Below are positions 27,012 through 36,009 of a DNA stretch of 64,000 bases, piece by piece. Below the pieces are notes generated by a model. That model saw only the letters and a program-made list of their open reading frames with translations. It had not been told where the DNA came from and made no database searches. The stretch is taken from assembly GCA_049115575.1 (NCBI GenBank), contig JAGDZU010000001.1, positions 806,001 to 870,000 of the forward strand, in the 5' to 3' direction. This DNA comes from JAHEKB01 sp049115575. GTDB taxonomy: Bacteria; Bacteroidota; Bacteroidia; NS11-12g; UBA9320. A program made the translations under genes and the position numbers. Position 1 is the first letter of the stretch. Every line of letters begins with the position of its first letter.

Positions 27012-29126
27012 CTAGTACAAGTTTATGCCAGTAATGGCTTCAGATACATTTATCAAATGATCTCCTACTCTTTCTAAAGAAGAAAACATATTGCTGTAAG
27101 CAAGGCCTGCGGCTGGTTTATAATCTCCCTTCTGAACGCTTTTCAGATGTGCCTTTCTTATCTTATTTCTCATCTCATTTAATTCATCTTCGGCAAGACG
27201 TGCATCGTTGATGTCAACCTCATTATAATGGCTGTTTAAATTGTTTTCCATTATATCAAAAGCAACCTCCAACTTCTCAACCATCTCGTTAAGAGCTGAA
27301 CGTTGATTCTGTTCAAACCAGATCTTATTCTCTACCTTCTTTTCCACTATCTTGGAGAATTCAAAGAAGATATCTCCTACTCTTTCCAAATCATTAATAA
27401 TGCTCAACATAGCTCGTAAATCAGTTGATGATTTATCGGACAATTCATTAGAAGAAACTTTACCAAGATAATCGGCTATTTCCTTTTCAAGGCTATCTGT
27501 AATGTCTTCGTATTTCCCTATTTTCTTAATAATTTTTGAAATCTTTTTAGGCTCTGTTTCATTTATTAACGCGTGTACACGTTTTAACATTTTTCTATCT
27601 AATTGAGCAAACTTCAAAACCTCCTTCTTGGCTTCTAACACAGACAATTCAGGTGTAGCAAGTAGTCCTCTGTGGATGTACTCCAACTTAAAGACTTCAT
27701 CGTCCTCTCCTTTAGATTTAACTGTCCGCTGAGCCATTCTAACTAGCCATGGGACAAACCAAATCATAATCAAAACATTACTCAGATTAAATACAGTATG
27801 GAAAGCTGCGAGTGCAACCGTAGCTCCTTCACTGTCTGTTGCAATGTCAATTCCCATTGAATTGTCCATAAATCCTGTAATCCCTCTCAAGAAGAATGGC
27901 ATTAAGAAAATCATCCAAGTAACACCTATGATATTAAACATAGAGTGAATACGGGCGGATCGTTTGGCATGAACGTTACCAACTAATGAAGCTATCTCAG
28001 CGGTAATAGTTGTTCCAATATTTTCACCCAAAATCATGGCAGCTCCAACCTCAAAAGGAATTATACCACCCAAAACCATAGTTAACGTAAGTGTCATAGC
28101 CGCACTTGACGATTGAACCACTATAGTTACTAAGGTTCCTAAGAACACAAACATCACTCTTCCTAGAAGCGGATTGTCTCCAAAGCCGCTGAAGAATGCT
28201 ATAATTGGTGAATCTGCGTCTAGGCTAGGTACGGCATCTTTAAGCAAACCAATTCCCATAAACAATATTGCAAAACCAATGATGGCATTGGACCATGCAT
28301 TGAGTTTCTTTCTTGCTACAAACATCAATGGAGCTCCAAGAGCTATAAATATGAGTGCATAGCTAGATATACTCACTTTGAATCCTAACAGTGAAACTAA
28401 CCAACCTGTAATAGTAGTTCCAATGTTAGCTCCCATCATTACACCTGCTGATTCTACCAATGTTAACAGTCCAGCATTAACAAAACTCACTGTCATTACT
28501 GTTGTTGCTGATGAAGATTGCACCAAAGCCGTAATCAAGAATCCACTTAACACTCCTAGATATCTATTTGAAGTCATAGATCCCAGAATAGACCTGAGCT
28601 TGCCTCCAGCACTTTGCTGTAGACCCTCGCTCATCACCTTCATACCAAAAATGAACAGACCTAGAGAGCCTAATAAAACTAGTAGTTTATAAATTCCCCA
28701 TTTCCTATCTGTTTTGAATTTCCCTTTAGAAGACCAAAGCATCTGCTCCGAATCTGGTACGCCGCCATCTAGCAAAGCGTTAATGTCTGAACCATCTTTA
28801 GCGCAACCAACTTCCCAAACGTACTTCTCGCCTTCTTTCAATCCCTCTATAGTGAAATTAGTTTCACGGGCAGAAATTACTTTGGTAAACTTCCAAGGTT
28901 TACCTTTTTCAATCTTTTTTTGGTACCTGATAATGACATTCTCAACCTGATCAAGTTGATCATAATCAATAGACCACATAAGTTTAGCGCCACCTTCTTT
29001 CTCTTTAGCGCTTGTATTTACAAAGAGGTCTTCGCTTAAATCTTCTCCATAAGAAGTAGATGGAAATAGTAGCGCAATCCCAAATGCAAATAGCGTAACT
29101 ATTTTAAAGTAATTGGTTTTTGTCAT
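27012..29126 (-). CDS. Na/Pi cotransporter family protein with N-terminal FN3-like and C-terminal PhoU-like domains
   Basis: 704 residues from the ATG at 29126 (M-T-K-T-N). The frame extends upstream only to a TTG, which would spoil the signal peptide. Signal peptide to about 30, a periplasmic fibronectin-III-like module (35-120), then a transmembrane core with two QSSSA repeats (A-L-V-Q-S-S-S-A-T and V-V-Q-S-S-S-A-A), the hallmark of NptA/SLC34-type sodium-phosphate symporters. The last ~200 residues are helical PhoU-like, possibly regulatory. It lies downstream of an OprO/P-type porin on the same strand, so the pair could carry phosphate across both membranes. Confidence 0.9.
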   Translation of the reverse strand: MTKTNYFKIVTLFAFGIALLFPSTSYGEDLSEDLFVNTSAKEKEGGAKLMWSIDYDQLDQVENVIIRYQKKIEKGKPWKFTKVISARETNFTIEGLKEGEKYVWEVGCAKDGSDINALLDGGVPDSEQMLWSSKGKFKTDRKWGIYKLLVLLGSLGLFIFGMKVMSEGLQQSAGGKLRSILGSMTSNRYLGVLSGFLITALVQSSSATTVMTVSFVNAGLLTLVESAGVMMGANIGTTITGWLVSLLGFKVSISSYALIFIALGAPLMFVARKKLNAWSNAIIGFAILFMGIGLLKDAVPSLDADSPIIAFFSGFGDNPLLGRVMFVFLGTLVTIVVQSSSAAMTLTLTMVLGGIIPFEVGAAMILGENIGTTITAEIASLVGNVHAKRSARIHSMFNIIGVTWMIFLMPFFLRGITGFMDNSMGIDIATDSEGATVALAAFHTVFNLSNVLIMIWFVPWLVRMAQRTVKSKGEDDEVFKLEYIHRGLLATPELSVLEAKKEVLKFAQLDRKMLKRVHALINETEPKKISKIIKKIGKYEDITDSLEKEIADYLGKVSSNELSDKSSTDLRAMLSIINDLERVGDIFFEFSKIVEKKVENKIWFEQNQRSALNEMVEKLEVAFDIMENNLNSHYNEVDINDARLAEDELNEMRNKIRKAHLKSVQKGDYKPAAGLAYSNMFSSLERVGDHLINVSEAITGINLY

Positions 29127-29177
29127 TGTTTTTGGTTTGTACAAATAGAATATTCTACTGTTAACTGAATGTTAAAT

Positions 29178-30323
29178 CTAGATGCCGAATTCCAATTGGA
29201 ACCTAAATCTATAATCATTATCATTTATCAAAGAAAAATCAGTTTGCCATTTCACTTTGTGAGCCACAATATAATTAGACAAACCTAGAGTATACTCATT
29301 ACTAACAGAAGCAGCGCCCATCTCCTCTGCCAAACTAACTGTGGTGTACCTAGCAGATACTTCCATATTGTTGTCAAAAAGGTATCCTGCTTGAGCGGCA
29401 AAACCGTCTCCGTATGTATAACCCGCCACTTTTGAAGCTATATCTCTTTTAGCGTATACTGATTGAACACTCCATCCTTGATACTTGAACATGAGATCTA
29501 CAAACACACTGGTTAAATCATTGAACACCGAGCCATTGCTATCTGTTACAAATGATCCTAGTTGTCCTTGGCTTCTATCTGTTTGCTGATTAAAACAATA
29601 ACTAGCACCTATTGCCAATCTCGGTTTTTCTTCACGTTTGAGGTCGCTACTGAAGTAGGCGCCTTTCTTTTGAAAAGCCCCTAGTGGATGTATTTCCACC
29701 CTGCCTGTATAACTCAAACCTCCGTTATTTACTATAGTAATATTTCTACCTTCCCCAGCAGTCACTGCTGCGGCTAGAAATAAAGGAGCCTCACCTAAAT
29801 TCCTTTTATATCTATACTGAACACCGAAATCACGATCTATGTTGAACTTGCTATTGACATTTGTACGGTCTACAAATTGTAATGCCATTGATGATATTAC
29901 ACGTTCGCGGTTACCAGGTAATTTAGTTTGTCCAAACCAAATTTGACTGTGATTGCCCATATGATATTTGAATACAGCATCAAGTATTATTCTAGATGCA
30001 TTATTAACTTGAGCTTCATCTCTCTTGTTGCCAATATCTCTATTACTCAAACCAAGCTCCACTTTGTATTCGTACTTTGGATTGAATAAATACCCTCCAA
30101 ATTTGAGTCGAGCTCGTCGGACCATGGCTTTCATCTCCTCGTCGTTCCCGTCAAAATTGTTAGAATAATCGAAAAGGCTCTGTGCTCTGAATGAGAACTT
30201 GATTAAAGCAGATTCATCTTGTGCTTGAAATTTTAATCCTTTATCCACGCTGGGATAGGATATTTGCGCTTGCAGCGATAGAGATGCAACTACAAGTAAA
30301 ATTGATAATGACAATTTATTCAT
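29178..30323 (-). CDS. Phosphate-selective porin O/P family outer-membrane protein
   Basis: 381 residues with a signal peptide ending S-L-Q-A-Q (about 1-20). The R-R-A-R-L-K-F-G-G-Y-L and Y-E-Y-K-V-E-L motifs near 70-90 are the conserved early strands of OprO/OprP porins. The rest is alternating beta strands ending in F-R-F-Q-L-E-F-G-I, with an aromatic near the C-terminus as expected for Bam-assembled barrels. It precedes the Na/Pi cotransporter by about 50 bp on the same strand, which supports a role in phosphate or other anion uptake. Confidence 0.87.
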   Translation of the reverse strand: MNKLSLSILLVVASLSLQAQISYPSVDKGLKFQAQDESALIKFSFRAQSLFDYSNNFDGNDEEMKAMVRRARLKFGGYLFNPKYEYKVELGLSNRDIGNKRDEAQVNNASRIILDAVFKYHMGNHSQIWFGQTKLPGNRERVISSMALQFVDRTNVNSKFNIDRDFGVQYRYKRNLGEAPLFLAAAVTAGEGRNITIVNNGGLSYTGRVEIHPLGAFQKKGAYFSSDLKREEKPRLAIGASYCFNQQTDRSQGQLGSFVTDSNGSVFNDLTSVFVDLMFKYQGWSVQSVYAKRDIASKVAGYTYGDGFAAQAGYLFDNNMEVSARYTTVSLAEEMGAASVSNEYTLGLSNYIVAHKVKWQTDFSLINDNDYRFRFQLEFGI

Positions 30324-30421
30324 GGCGCAAATGATGAATATTAATATTAACTCTATGTTAAGAGAACCTTTACATTTGATTAATTCACCACAGATACCCT
30401 TTATTTAAACATATAATTAAC

Positions 30422-30877
30422 ATGAATCTAATATTGAGGAAAGCCATAATGGCAGATGTTCCATCCTTGATGGAATTAGTCAAAGAGTTGGCATTATTTG
30501 AACGTGCACCGGAGAAAGTGAGCAATACTATATCGCAAATGGAACAAGACGGATTTGGACCAGAAAAGATCTTTGATGCCTTTGTTGTAGAACACCAAGG
30601 TGAAGTAATTGCCACCGCCATAACCTACTATAGATACTCCACATGGCGCGGGAAGTGCTTATACTTAGAAGACCTTATTGTAAAAGAAAAACACAGGGGA
30701 AACGGAGCAGGACAACTTCTTTTTGATGCTTGTGTGAAATTTGGCAAAGAACAAAATTGTGAATATATGAATTGGCAAGTTTTAGATTGGAACACTCCTG
30801 CCATTGACTTTTACAAACGTTACGGCACAGAAGTTGACCATGAATGGTTGAACTGCTCGTTAGCACTGAATGTTTAA
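30422..30877 (+). CDS. GNAT N-acetyltransferase, spermidine/thialysine acetyltransferase (SSAT)-like
   Basis: 151 residues. The GNAT fold shows the acetyl-CoA loop R-G-N-G-A-G (H-R-G-N-G-A-G-Q-L-L-F) near 96. The surrounding Y-S-T-W-R-G-K-x-L-Y-L-E-D-L and V-L-D-W-N-T-P-A-I-D-F-Y match the eukaryotic-type diamine/thialysine acetyltransferase subfamily closely. Likely acetylates a small amine in the cytosol; substrate not determinable. Its end overlaps the rhomboid gene start by 8 bp, so they are probably cotranscribed. Confidence 0.87.
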   Translation: MNLILRKAIMADVPSLMELVKELALFERAPEKVSNTISQMEQDGFGPEKIFDAFVVEHQGEVIATAITYYRYSTWRGKCLYLEDLIVKEKHRGNGAGQLLFDACVKFGKEQNCEYMNWQVLDWNTPAIDFYKRYGTEVDHEWLNCSLALNV

Positions 30878-31562
30878 TTTCATCATAAAACTTATAGATG
30901 CGATGGTGTGGCCCTTGCTACTCACCGTGCTTATATGGATTATGTTTTTTTTGAATCACGGTTACCACCTAGAGTGGAACTTCTATGGTTTAAGACCAAT
31001 GGAATTCAAAGGACTAATTGGCATAGTTAGTATGCCATTCCTACACGGCAACTTTGATCATTTGTTTTCTAACACCATTCCATTGCTGCTCTCCATGTCT
31101 TTCATATTCCTTTATTTCAAAGAGGTGAAGTGGAACATACTAGCAGTAATCTACCTTGGAAGCGGATTTCTATTGTGGTTTATTGCTCACCCTAAGAGCA
31201 ATCATATTGGTGCTAGTGGATTGGTCTACGGCTATATAGCATTCATGGTTACCCATGCCTTTCTAACCAAGAACAAGCACACAATTGCTGCAGCAATGAT
31301 TCTCATATTTCTTTACGGCAGTTTGGTTTATGGAATCTTTCCTGAATACGGTAAACTTATTGGTAAGAATATTTCTTGGGAAGGTCATCTTTCAGGCTTA
31401 ATTATAGGTATAGTCACTGCTCTGTTATACCGTAAAAAAGGGCCACAACGCATAGTGTATTTTCCAGATGAGGATGAAGAGGAAGATCATGATGATGACG
31501 ATAGTCAACCAATTGACATCTATTATCATTATACCAACAATTCGCAAGATCCGCTATCTTAA
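30870..31562 (+). CDS. Rhomboid family intramembrane serine protease
   Basis: 230 residues, six or so hydrophobic segments. Catalytic dyad present: Ser116 in G-A-S-G and His173 in W-E-G-H-L-S-G. The H-G-N-F-D-H-L-F-S-N motif (59-68) in the second helix matches the rhomboid H-x4-H-x3-N pattern. It should cleave transmembrane substrates in the inner membrane. The C-terminus is a cytosolic, highly acidic Asp/Glu tail (about 205-225). Overlaps the acetyltransferase gene by 8 bp and is followed after 2 bp by the S1/P1-like gene, suggesting a three-gene operon. Confidence 0.9.
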   Translation: MFNFIIKLIDAMVWPLLLTVLIWIMFFLNHGYHLEWNFYGLRPMEFKGLIGIVSMPFLHGNFDHLFSNTIPLLLSMSFIFLYFKEVKWNILAVIYLGSGFLLWFIAHPKSNHIGASGLVYGYIAFMVTHAFLTKNKHTIAAAMILIFLYGSLVYGIFPEYGKLIGKNISWEGHLSGLIIGIVTALLYRKKGPQRIVYFPDEDEEEDHDDDDSQPIDIYYHYTNNSQDPLS

Positions 31563-31564
31563 TA

Positions 31565-32497
31565 TTGGCGGTGCGCTGTACTCCAACCCTCTTATGTTTA
31601 CTCTTATACTTAAAGTTGTTACCCTGGGGTTTTCAAGCTCATAGGTCAATTAACCTTCAGGCCATTTTCTTATTGCCGGAACACTTATTTGAATTATACA
31701 GACCCTTTGCTTCAGAGATTGAAGAATGGGCAACAAAAGCAGACCAAAGAAGATACATAGTGCCTCAAGAAGGTGCCAAACATTACATAGACATAGATTA
31801 TTATGAAGCTAGCAGTCCTTTGGATACAATAATAAAACCATGGCATCAATTGCTAGTTTTACAATCTCTAGATACTACATACAAGCACGGTATACTTCCA
31901 TGGAGCATACAAGAGGTCTACCATAGATTGCGAGAGTCATTTGCTATGAAAGACACTAATGCTATTATAAAATTGAGCGCCGACTTAGGGCACTATGTAG
32001 CAGATGCTCATGTACCATTACATACCACCTCTAATTACAATGGACAGCTGAGCAATCAGCACGGTATACATGGACTATGGGAAACTCGACTACCCTCTCT
32101 TTATATGGATAGCTATGAGCTAATAATACCTCCTGCAAGATATATCGCATCTATAGACAGTTGTGTTTGGAAGACCATTGAAGAAAGTTTTGCAGCCAAA
32201 GACAGTGTCTTGGGTTTTGAAAAACAATTGGCTGAAAAAGAAGTGAGGTTTGGATATGAAAACAAAGGAGGAAGAACTGTAAAGGTGTATAGCAAACACT
32301 ATTGTGAACTATACAACTCTTCTTTAAACAACATGGTGGAAAGGCGTTACAAAAAAGCAATCCACACAGTAGCCTCTCTGTGGTTTAGCGCATGGTTAGA
32401 TGCTCAAACTGTGGAGCAATTAGAAAATCCTAAAAAATCCCTGGATAGCTTGCTAATAGATTACAAGTCATCCAGGGACAGAATATTAATTCATTAA
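31565..32497 (+). CDS. S1/P1 nuclease / zinc-dependent phospholipase C family protein
   Basis: 310 residues from TTG (31565) or GTG (31571); no ATG is available before the mature region. A short hydrophobic leader is followed by W-G-F-Q-A-H-R, where the N-terminal Trp of the mature enzyme and the first His are metal ligands in the S1/P1-phospholipase C superfamily. Further ligands: H-Y-I-D-I-D, then L-G-H-Y-V-A-D-A-H-V-P-L-H and G-I-H-G-L-W-E. A tri-zinc hydrolase acting outside the cytoplasm; whether nuclease or lipase cannot be decided. Overlaps the convergent PKD gene by 4 bp, and its 3' end contains that gene's terminator. Confidence 0.8.
   Translation: MAVRCTPTLLCLLLYLKLLPWGFQAHRSINLQAIFLLPEHLFELYRPFASEIEEWATKADQRRYIVPQEGAKHYIDIDYYEASSPLDTIIKPWHQLLVLQSLDTTYKHGILPWSIQEVYHRLRESFAMKDTNAIIKLSADLGHYVADAHVPLHTTSNYNGQLSNQHGIHGLWETRLPSLYMDSYELIIPPARYIASIDSCVWKTIEESFAAKDSVLGFEKQLAEKEVRFGYENKGGRTVKVYSKHYCELYNSSLNNMVERRYKKAIHTVASLWFSAWLDAQTVEQLENPKKSLDSLLIDYKSSRDRILIH
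32432..32478 (-). terminator. Intrinsic terminator of the PKD gene, nested in the opposing ORF
   Basis: Perfect 9-bp stem TCCCTGGAT (32438-32446) / ATCCAGGGA (32470-32478). Read on the minus strand it is followed by six T (32437-32432). It lies just past the stop of the minus-strand PKD protein gene but inside the coding end of the plus-strand S1/P1-like gene. Confidence 0.72.
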
Positions 32498-35046
32498 TGC
32501 TTCAGTAATTGGTAATTCACCAATTCCGATTCGTTTACAAATTGTAGGATATATGGGCCGGCGCTAAGCGAGCTCAAATCTAACACATGACTTCCATGAG
32601 CTATTTCTACTTCCTTGACAAGATGATGGTTTACTGTATAGACTTTCAAAGTGATTAAAGCTCCTTGGTTTTCAATGGTTAATTGATCTATTACCGGACT
32701 AGGATATACCTTAAGACCTAACTTTTTAAGTAAAGAAACACTTGCGAAATCTGGAACATTAACTTCTTCGGTTGAACTGGCTGTGCAGTTTTGATCGTCC
32801 GTGACCATTAAAGTTGCATCTACTTTAGAATCTTCGCTAGAGCTGTAGTCATGAACTGGACTAACCATGCTGCTTTGCTCTCCGTCTCCAAAATCCCATA
32901 AATAAGCGCTGTATGAATTTACATTTGGCGTAAAGGTATAGTTAGGACCAACTCTGCTAAACATGAAACTAGCATCGGGACTTGGAAGCACGCTTAAATA
33001 AAACAGTTCGCTGGTATCAATACATGATTCGTATGTACTTATTACGTACAAGCTATCATTAGGTAACACTCCGTTTCTTTTATAGATGATACCGCTTCCA
33101 TTTTGAACATCTTGCTCATTATATATGAATTGAACATTACTGATTGAATCATTCACACTAAAACTGACCGTATCTCCTTCGCAAAAAACAGGTCCAGAAG
33201 GAATAGCCTCCAAATCAATGCCACCCAAATATTCTACAGTAATAGGTATGAAAAACTCTTGAGCAGGACAGACCAATTTACCGGAATCCTGAATTAATAC
33301 ACTATAGTTCTTAGATAGGGTAGGATTAAAACTAAATGTAGTGTCTTTAGTCCAACCATTGCCTTCAAAATTCAAGGCATAATTATAGGAACTCAAACCT
33401 TTTATAATAACATTCACCTCATCACCTTTGCAAACTTTATCTGCAGCAGTAATTGAGACGGGCAATGTTTCACAACTATCTGTTGCGCATGATAACTTAG
33501 ATATTTCACTGTATAGGCATGGAGCATCATCGAGAGCCCGTAAGTACAATTCTACACTTTGTTCTGGTTGCAATCCAGTTATATCATGGCTGTTAGACCC
33601 TGTTCCGTTACTGGGGGCTATCCAATTAACTCCAGAATCTTGACTAACTTCAAATCCATTATGGTAAATGGCTCCAGTCCATGAAAACTCCAGCTCAGTT
33701 TGACTTACAACGGTACAGCTCATTGGGGGGCCAGGCAGTGGATTAACAACTGTGATATGAAGTCCAGCCAAATCACTTAAACAGCCATTTGAGTTTCTAG
33801 ATTGAACATGAAACTGTGTACTGGTATCTATTGTCACTGCATAGCTTGAAGTTGTTTGTCTGCTAATCACTTGATCATTCGCATAGAAAATGAATGAATC
33901 TGCTACTCCGGTAGTTTGGAGAGTTAAATTAGTTGTACTACAAACAGAATCTGTTGAACCCAGAGAACTGCTTAAACTCACCATTGGTTTGCTATAATAT
34001 CCAACATGAATGGTGCCACTGGTTTTAGAGCAATTTCCTTGACTCACTGTAACAGAATAATCTCCGCTGTCTTTAGCATATATAGTATTGCTTCCCGATT
34101 GGCCGTTACTCCACAGATAAGACGCTCCTGGAGAAAATGCAGCTATTATTTGCACAGAATCTCCTTGGCAAATAGTTCTATTACCACCGATAATATTTGC
34201 AGGTGGAGAAGCGCTCACCAAAATATTGCTTTTAACTGAAGGTGATGATCCTTTACTATTTGAAGTGACTAAGCTAGCGGTGTGAGTCCCTGCTATATTG
34301 TAAACCACCTTTGGGTTTTGCATACTAGATGAACTAGGAATAGCATTGGGGAAAGACCATGAGTAAGTTGCATTAGAATCTGAACTAGAACCAGAAAAAG
34401 TCACCGTGTCTCCAGCACACATAGTTGTTTTATTTTGCGTGAATGAGGCATCAGGCAATAGAGAAGATGGTCCAATTTTGAATTTCCTAACAGAAATACT
34501 ATCGTTTCCTGTACCTGATCCATTTGCTGAATTTAAGACAGCATAGAAAATAACGCTATCCAAATTGTTTGAAGGAGCTTTCCAAGTAAATGACCATGAG
34601 ATGTTTCCTCCGCTTCCAGAAGTCCCAGACGAAGTTTGTCTCATATACTCCCGGTTAGCAAATTTTCCCGACCCACTAATCTTACTGGTTCGAGCAGAGG
34701 TATTTGTAAAACTCCCTGCCATGCTATCTATTTGGTCCAGGCAGGTTAATTGAAATCCAAATTTTGATCTGCTTGAATTCTTTTGTGAAAGTGTAATGGT
34801 ATAACTAGAATCTGGAATATATCCTCCACCTGTAAAATTACCGCTTACTGACAGATTGTCTCCGGTTGAAAATGTGGAATCTAGATTATAAGAATTATGA
34901 CATTGGGTACAATTTCCTTCTCCGGGAGCATTAGTTAGTGATGCAGGAGCTCCCCCTGAGTTGGTAAAGCTATTAAGGCTATTGAGAATGAACGTACCAA
35001 AAAGTATAACAGTCAGAAGGCCTTTGAGGCTATACTTGATTTTCAT
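32494..35046 (-). CDS. Secreted PKD protein with CxxCH-bearing N-terminal (Reeler/anchor-V-like) domain and T9SS sorting domain
   Basis: 850 residues. N-terminal signal region, then S-G-G-A-P-A-S-L-T-N-A-P-G-E-G-N-C-T-Q-C-H, the start of a choice-of-anchor-V / Reeler-like beta domain (about 30-190) that carries a CxxCH motif. Several Ig/PKD modules follow, with Y-S-W-S-F near 230 and Y-L-W-D-F-G-D-G-E near 725. A C-terminal type A sorting domain (L-K-V-Y-P-S-P ... Y-I-L-Q-F) covers the last ~75 residues. Probably exported by the T9SS and displayed or released. Whether CxxCH binds heme c is untested. Confidence 0.85.
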   Translation of the reverse strand: MKIKYSLKGLLTVILFGTFILNSLNSFTNSGGAPASLTNAPGEGNCTQCHNSYNLDSTFSTGDNLSVSGNFTGGGYIPDSSYTITLSQKNSSRSKFGFQLTCLDQIDSMAGSFTNTSARTSKISGSGKFANREYMRQTSSGTSGSGGNISWSFTWKAPSNNLDSVIFYAVLNSANGSGTGNDSISVRKFKIGPSSLLPDASFTQNKTTMCAGDTVTFSGSSSDSNATYSWSFPNAIPSSSSMQNPKVVYNIAGTHTASLVTSNSKGSSPSVKSNILVSASPPANIIGGNRTICQGDSVQIIAAFSPGASYLWSNGQSGSNTIYAKDSGDYSVTVSQGNCSKTSGTIHVGYYSKPMVSLSSSLGSTDSVCSTTNLTLQTTGVADSFIFYANDQVISRQTTSSYAVTIDTSTQFHVQSRNSNGCLSDLAGLHITVVNPLPGPPMSCTVVSQTELEFSWTGAIYHNGFEVSQDSGVNWIAPSNGTGSNSHDITGLQPEQSVELYLRALDDAPCLYSEISKLSCATDSCETLPVSITAADKVCKGDEVNVIIKGLSSYNYALNFEGNGWTKDTTFSFNPTLSKNYSVLIQDSGKLVCPAQEFFIPITVEYLGGIDLEAIPSGPVFCEGDTVSFSVNDSISNVQFIYNEQDVQNGSGIIYKRNGVLPNDSLYVISTYESCIDTSELFYLSVLPSPDASFMFSRVGPNYTFTPNVNSYSAYLWDFGDGEQSSMVSPVHDYSSSEDSKVDATLMVTDDQNCTASSTEEVNVPDFASVSLLKKLGLKVYPSPVIDQLTIENQGALITLKVYTVNHHLVKEVEIAHGSHVLDLSSLSAGPYILQFVNESELVNYQLLKH

Positions 35047-35073
35047 TTGATAATAAGGAGTAAAAATATTTAT

Positions 35074-35949
35074 TTATTTCTGTTTTTGATTACTTCTAAT
35101 AATTTTTTCTAGCAAATCCCATTCTTCTTGAGTAATTGCTTCTAACTGATTAAACTGACCCGCTCCTTGCAACCATTCTCCTCCGTCTATAGTAACTACT
35201 TCTCCATTCACATAGGCAGAAAAGTCCGAGATTAGATAGGCAGCTAGATTGGCCAATTCTTGATGATCACCAAGGCGTTTCAAAGGAATTTCATCTTCCA
35301 AATTAACTTTATGTGCCATTTGCTCAGGAAATAAACGTGCCCATGCACCTTTAGTTGGAAAAGGTCCAGGTGCAATAGCGTTGTGCCTGATATTGTATTT
35401 AGCCCATTCCACAGCCAAGGATCTTGTCATTGCCAAAACTCCTGCTTTTGCACATGCTGAAGGAACAACATAAGCAGAACCAGTCCAAGCATAGGTGGTT
35501 ACTATGTTTAGAATAGAAGCTGAAACTTTGTTTTCTATCCAATATTTGCCGCAAGCAAGTGTGCAATTCTTACTGCCTTTTAACACTATGTCTATTATAA
35601 TATCGAAGGCCCTATGAGAAAGGCGCTCCGTTGGACTAATAAAATTGCCAGCAGCATTGTTCACCAGGCCGTCTAGCTTTCCAAAATGTTCTACTATCGC
35701 GTTTCTGGCCTGTTCTACTTGATCATATTCTCTTACATCACAAGGTACAGCTAATACATTGTCTTTAGATATTTCCTCACTGGCAGCAATCAACTTTTCT
35801 TCTGTTCTGCCAGAAATGGCCACTTTAGCCCCTAACTCTACAAAGTATTTCACCATGGATTTGCCCAGTCCAGAGCCTCCACCTGTTACCCAGATAACTC
35901 TACCTTCTAGTGAACTATCTTTTAGCATGGGTTTTTGATATGCTTCCAT
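35074..35949 (-). CDS. Short-chain dehydrogenase, 2,4-dienoyl-CoA reductase-like
   Basis: 291 residues from the ATG at 35949 (M-E-A-Y-Q-K-P-M-L). The frame continues upstream to 36006 but homologues start here. NADP-binding T-G-G-G-S-G-L-G-K near 24 and N-N-A-A-G-N-F near 100. In place of the usual YxxxK it has Y-V-V-P-S-A-C-A-K-A-G, the same arrangement as mitochondrial DECR1, in which the Lys is kept and the Tyr is shifted. It likely reduces 2,4-dienoyl-CoA esters during unsaturated fatty acid breakdown; could be a related enoyl reductase. Soluble. Confidence 0.82.
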   Translation of the reverse strand: MEAYQKPMLKDSSLEGRVIWVTGGGSGLGKSMVKYFVELGAKVAISGRTEEKLIAASEEISKDNVLAVPCDVREYDQVEQARNAIVEHFGKLDGLVNNAAGNFISPTERLSHRAFDIIIDIVLKGSKNCTLACGKYWIENKVSASILNIVTTYAWTGSAYVVPSACAKAGVLAMTRSLAVEWAKYNIRHNAIAPGPFPTKGAWARLFPEQMAHKVNLEDEIPLKRLGDHQELANLAAYLISDFSAYVNGEVVTIDGGEWLQGAGQFNQLEAITQEEWDLLEKIIRSNQKQK

Positions 35950-36009
35950 GCAAGCAAAATTGAATAATAAGTCTATAGAATCAACCTCCGCTTGAAAATT
36001 GTTCACAAC

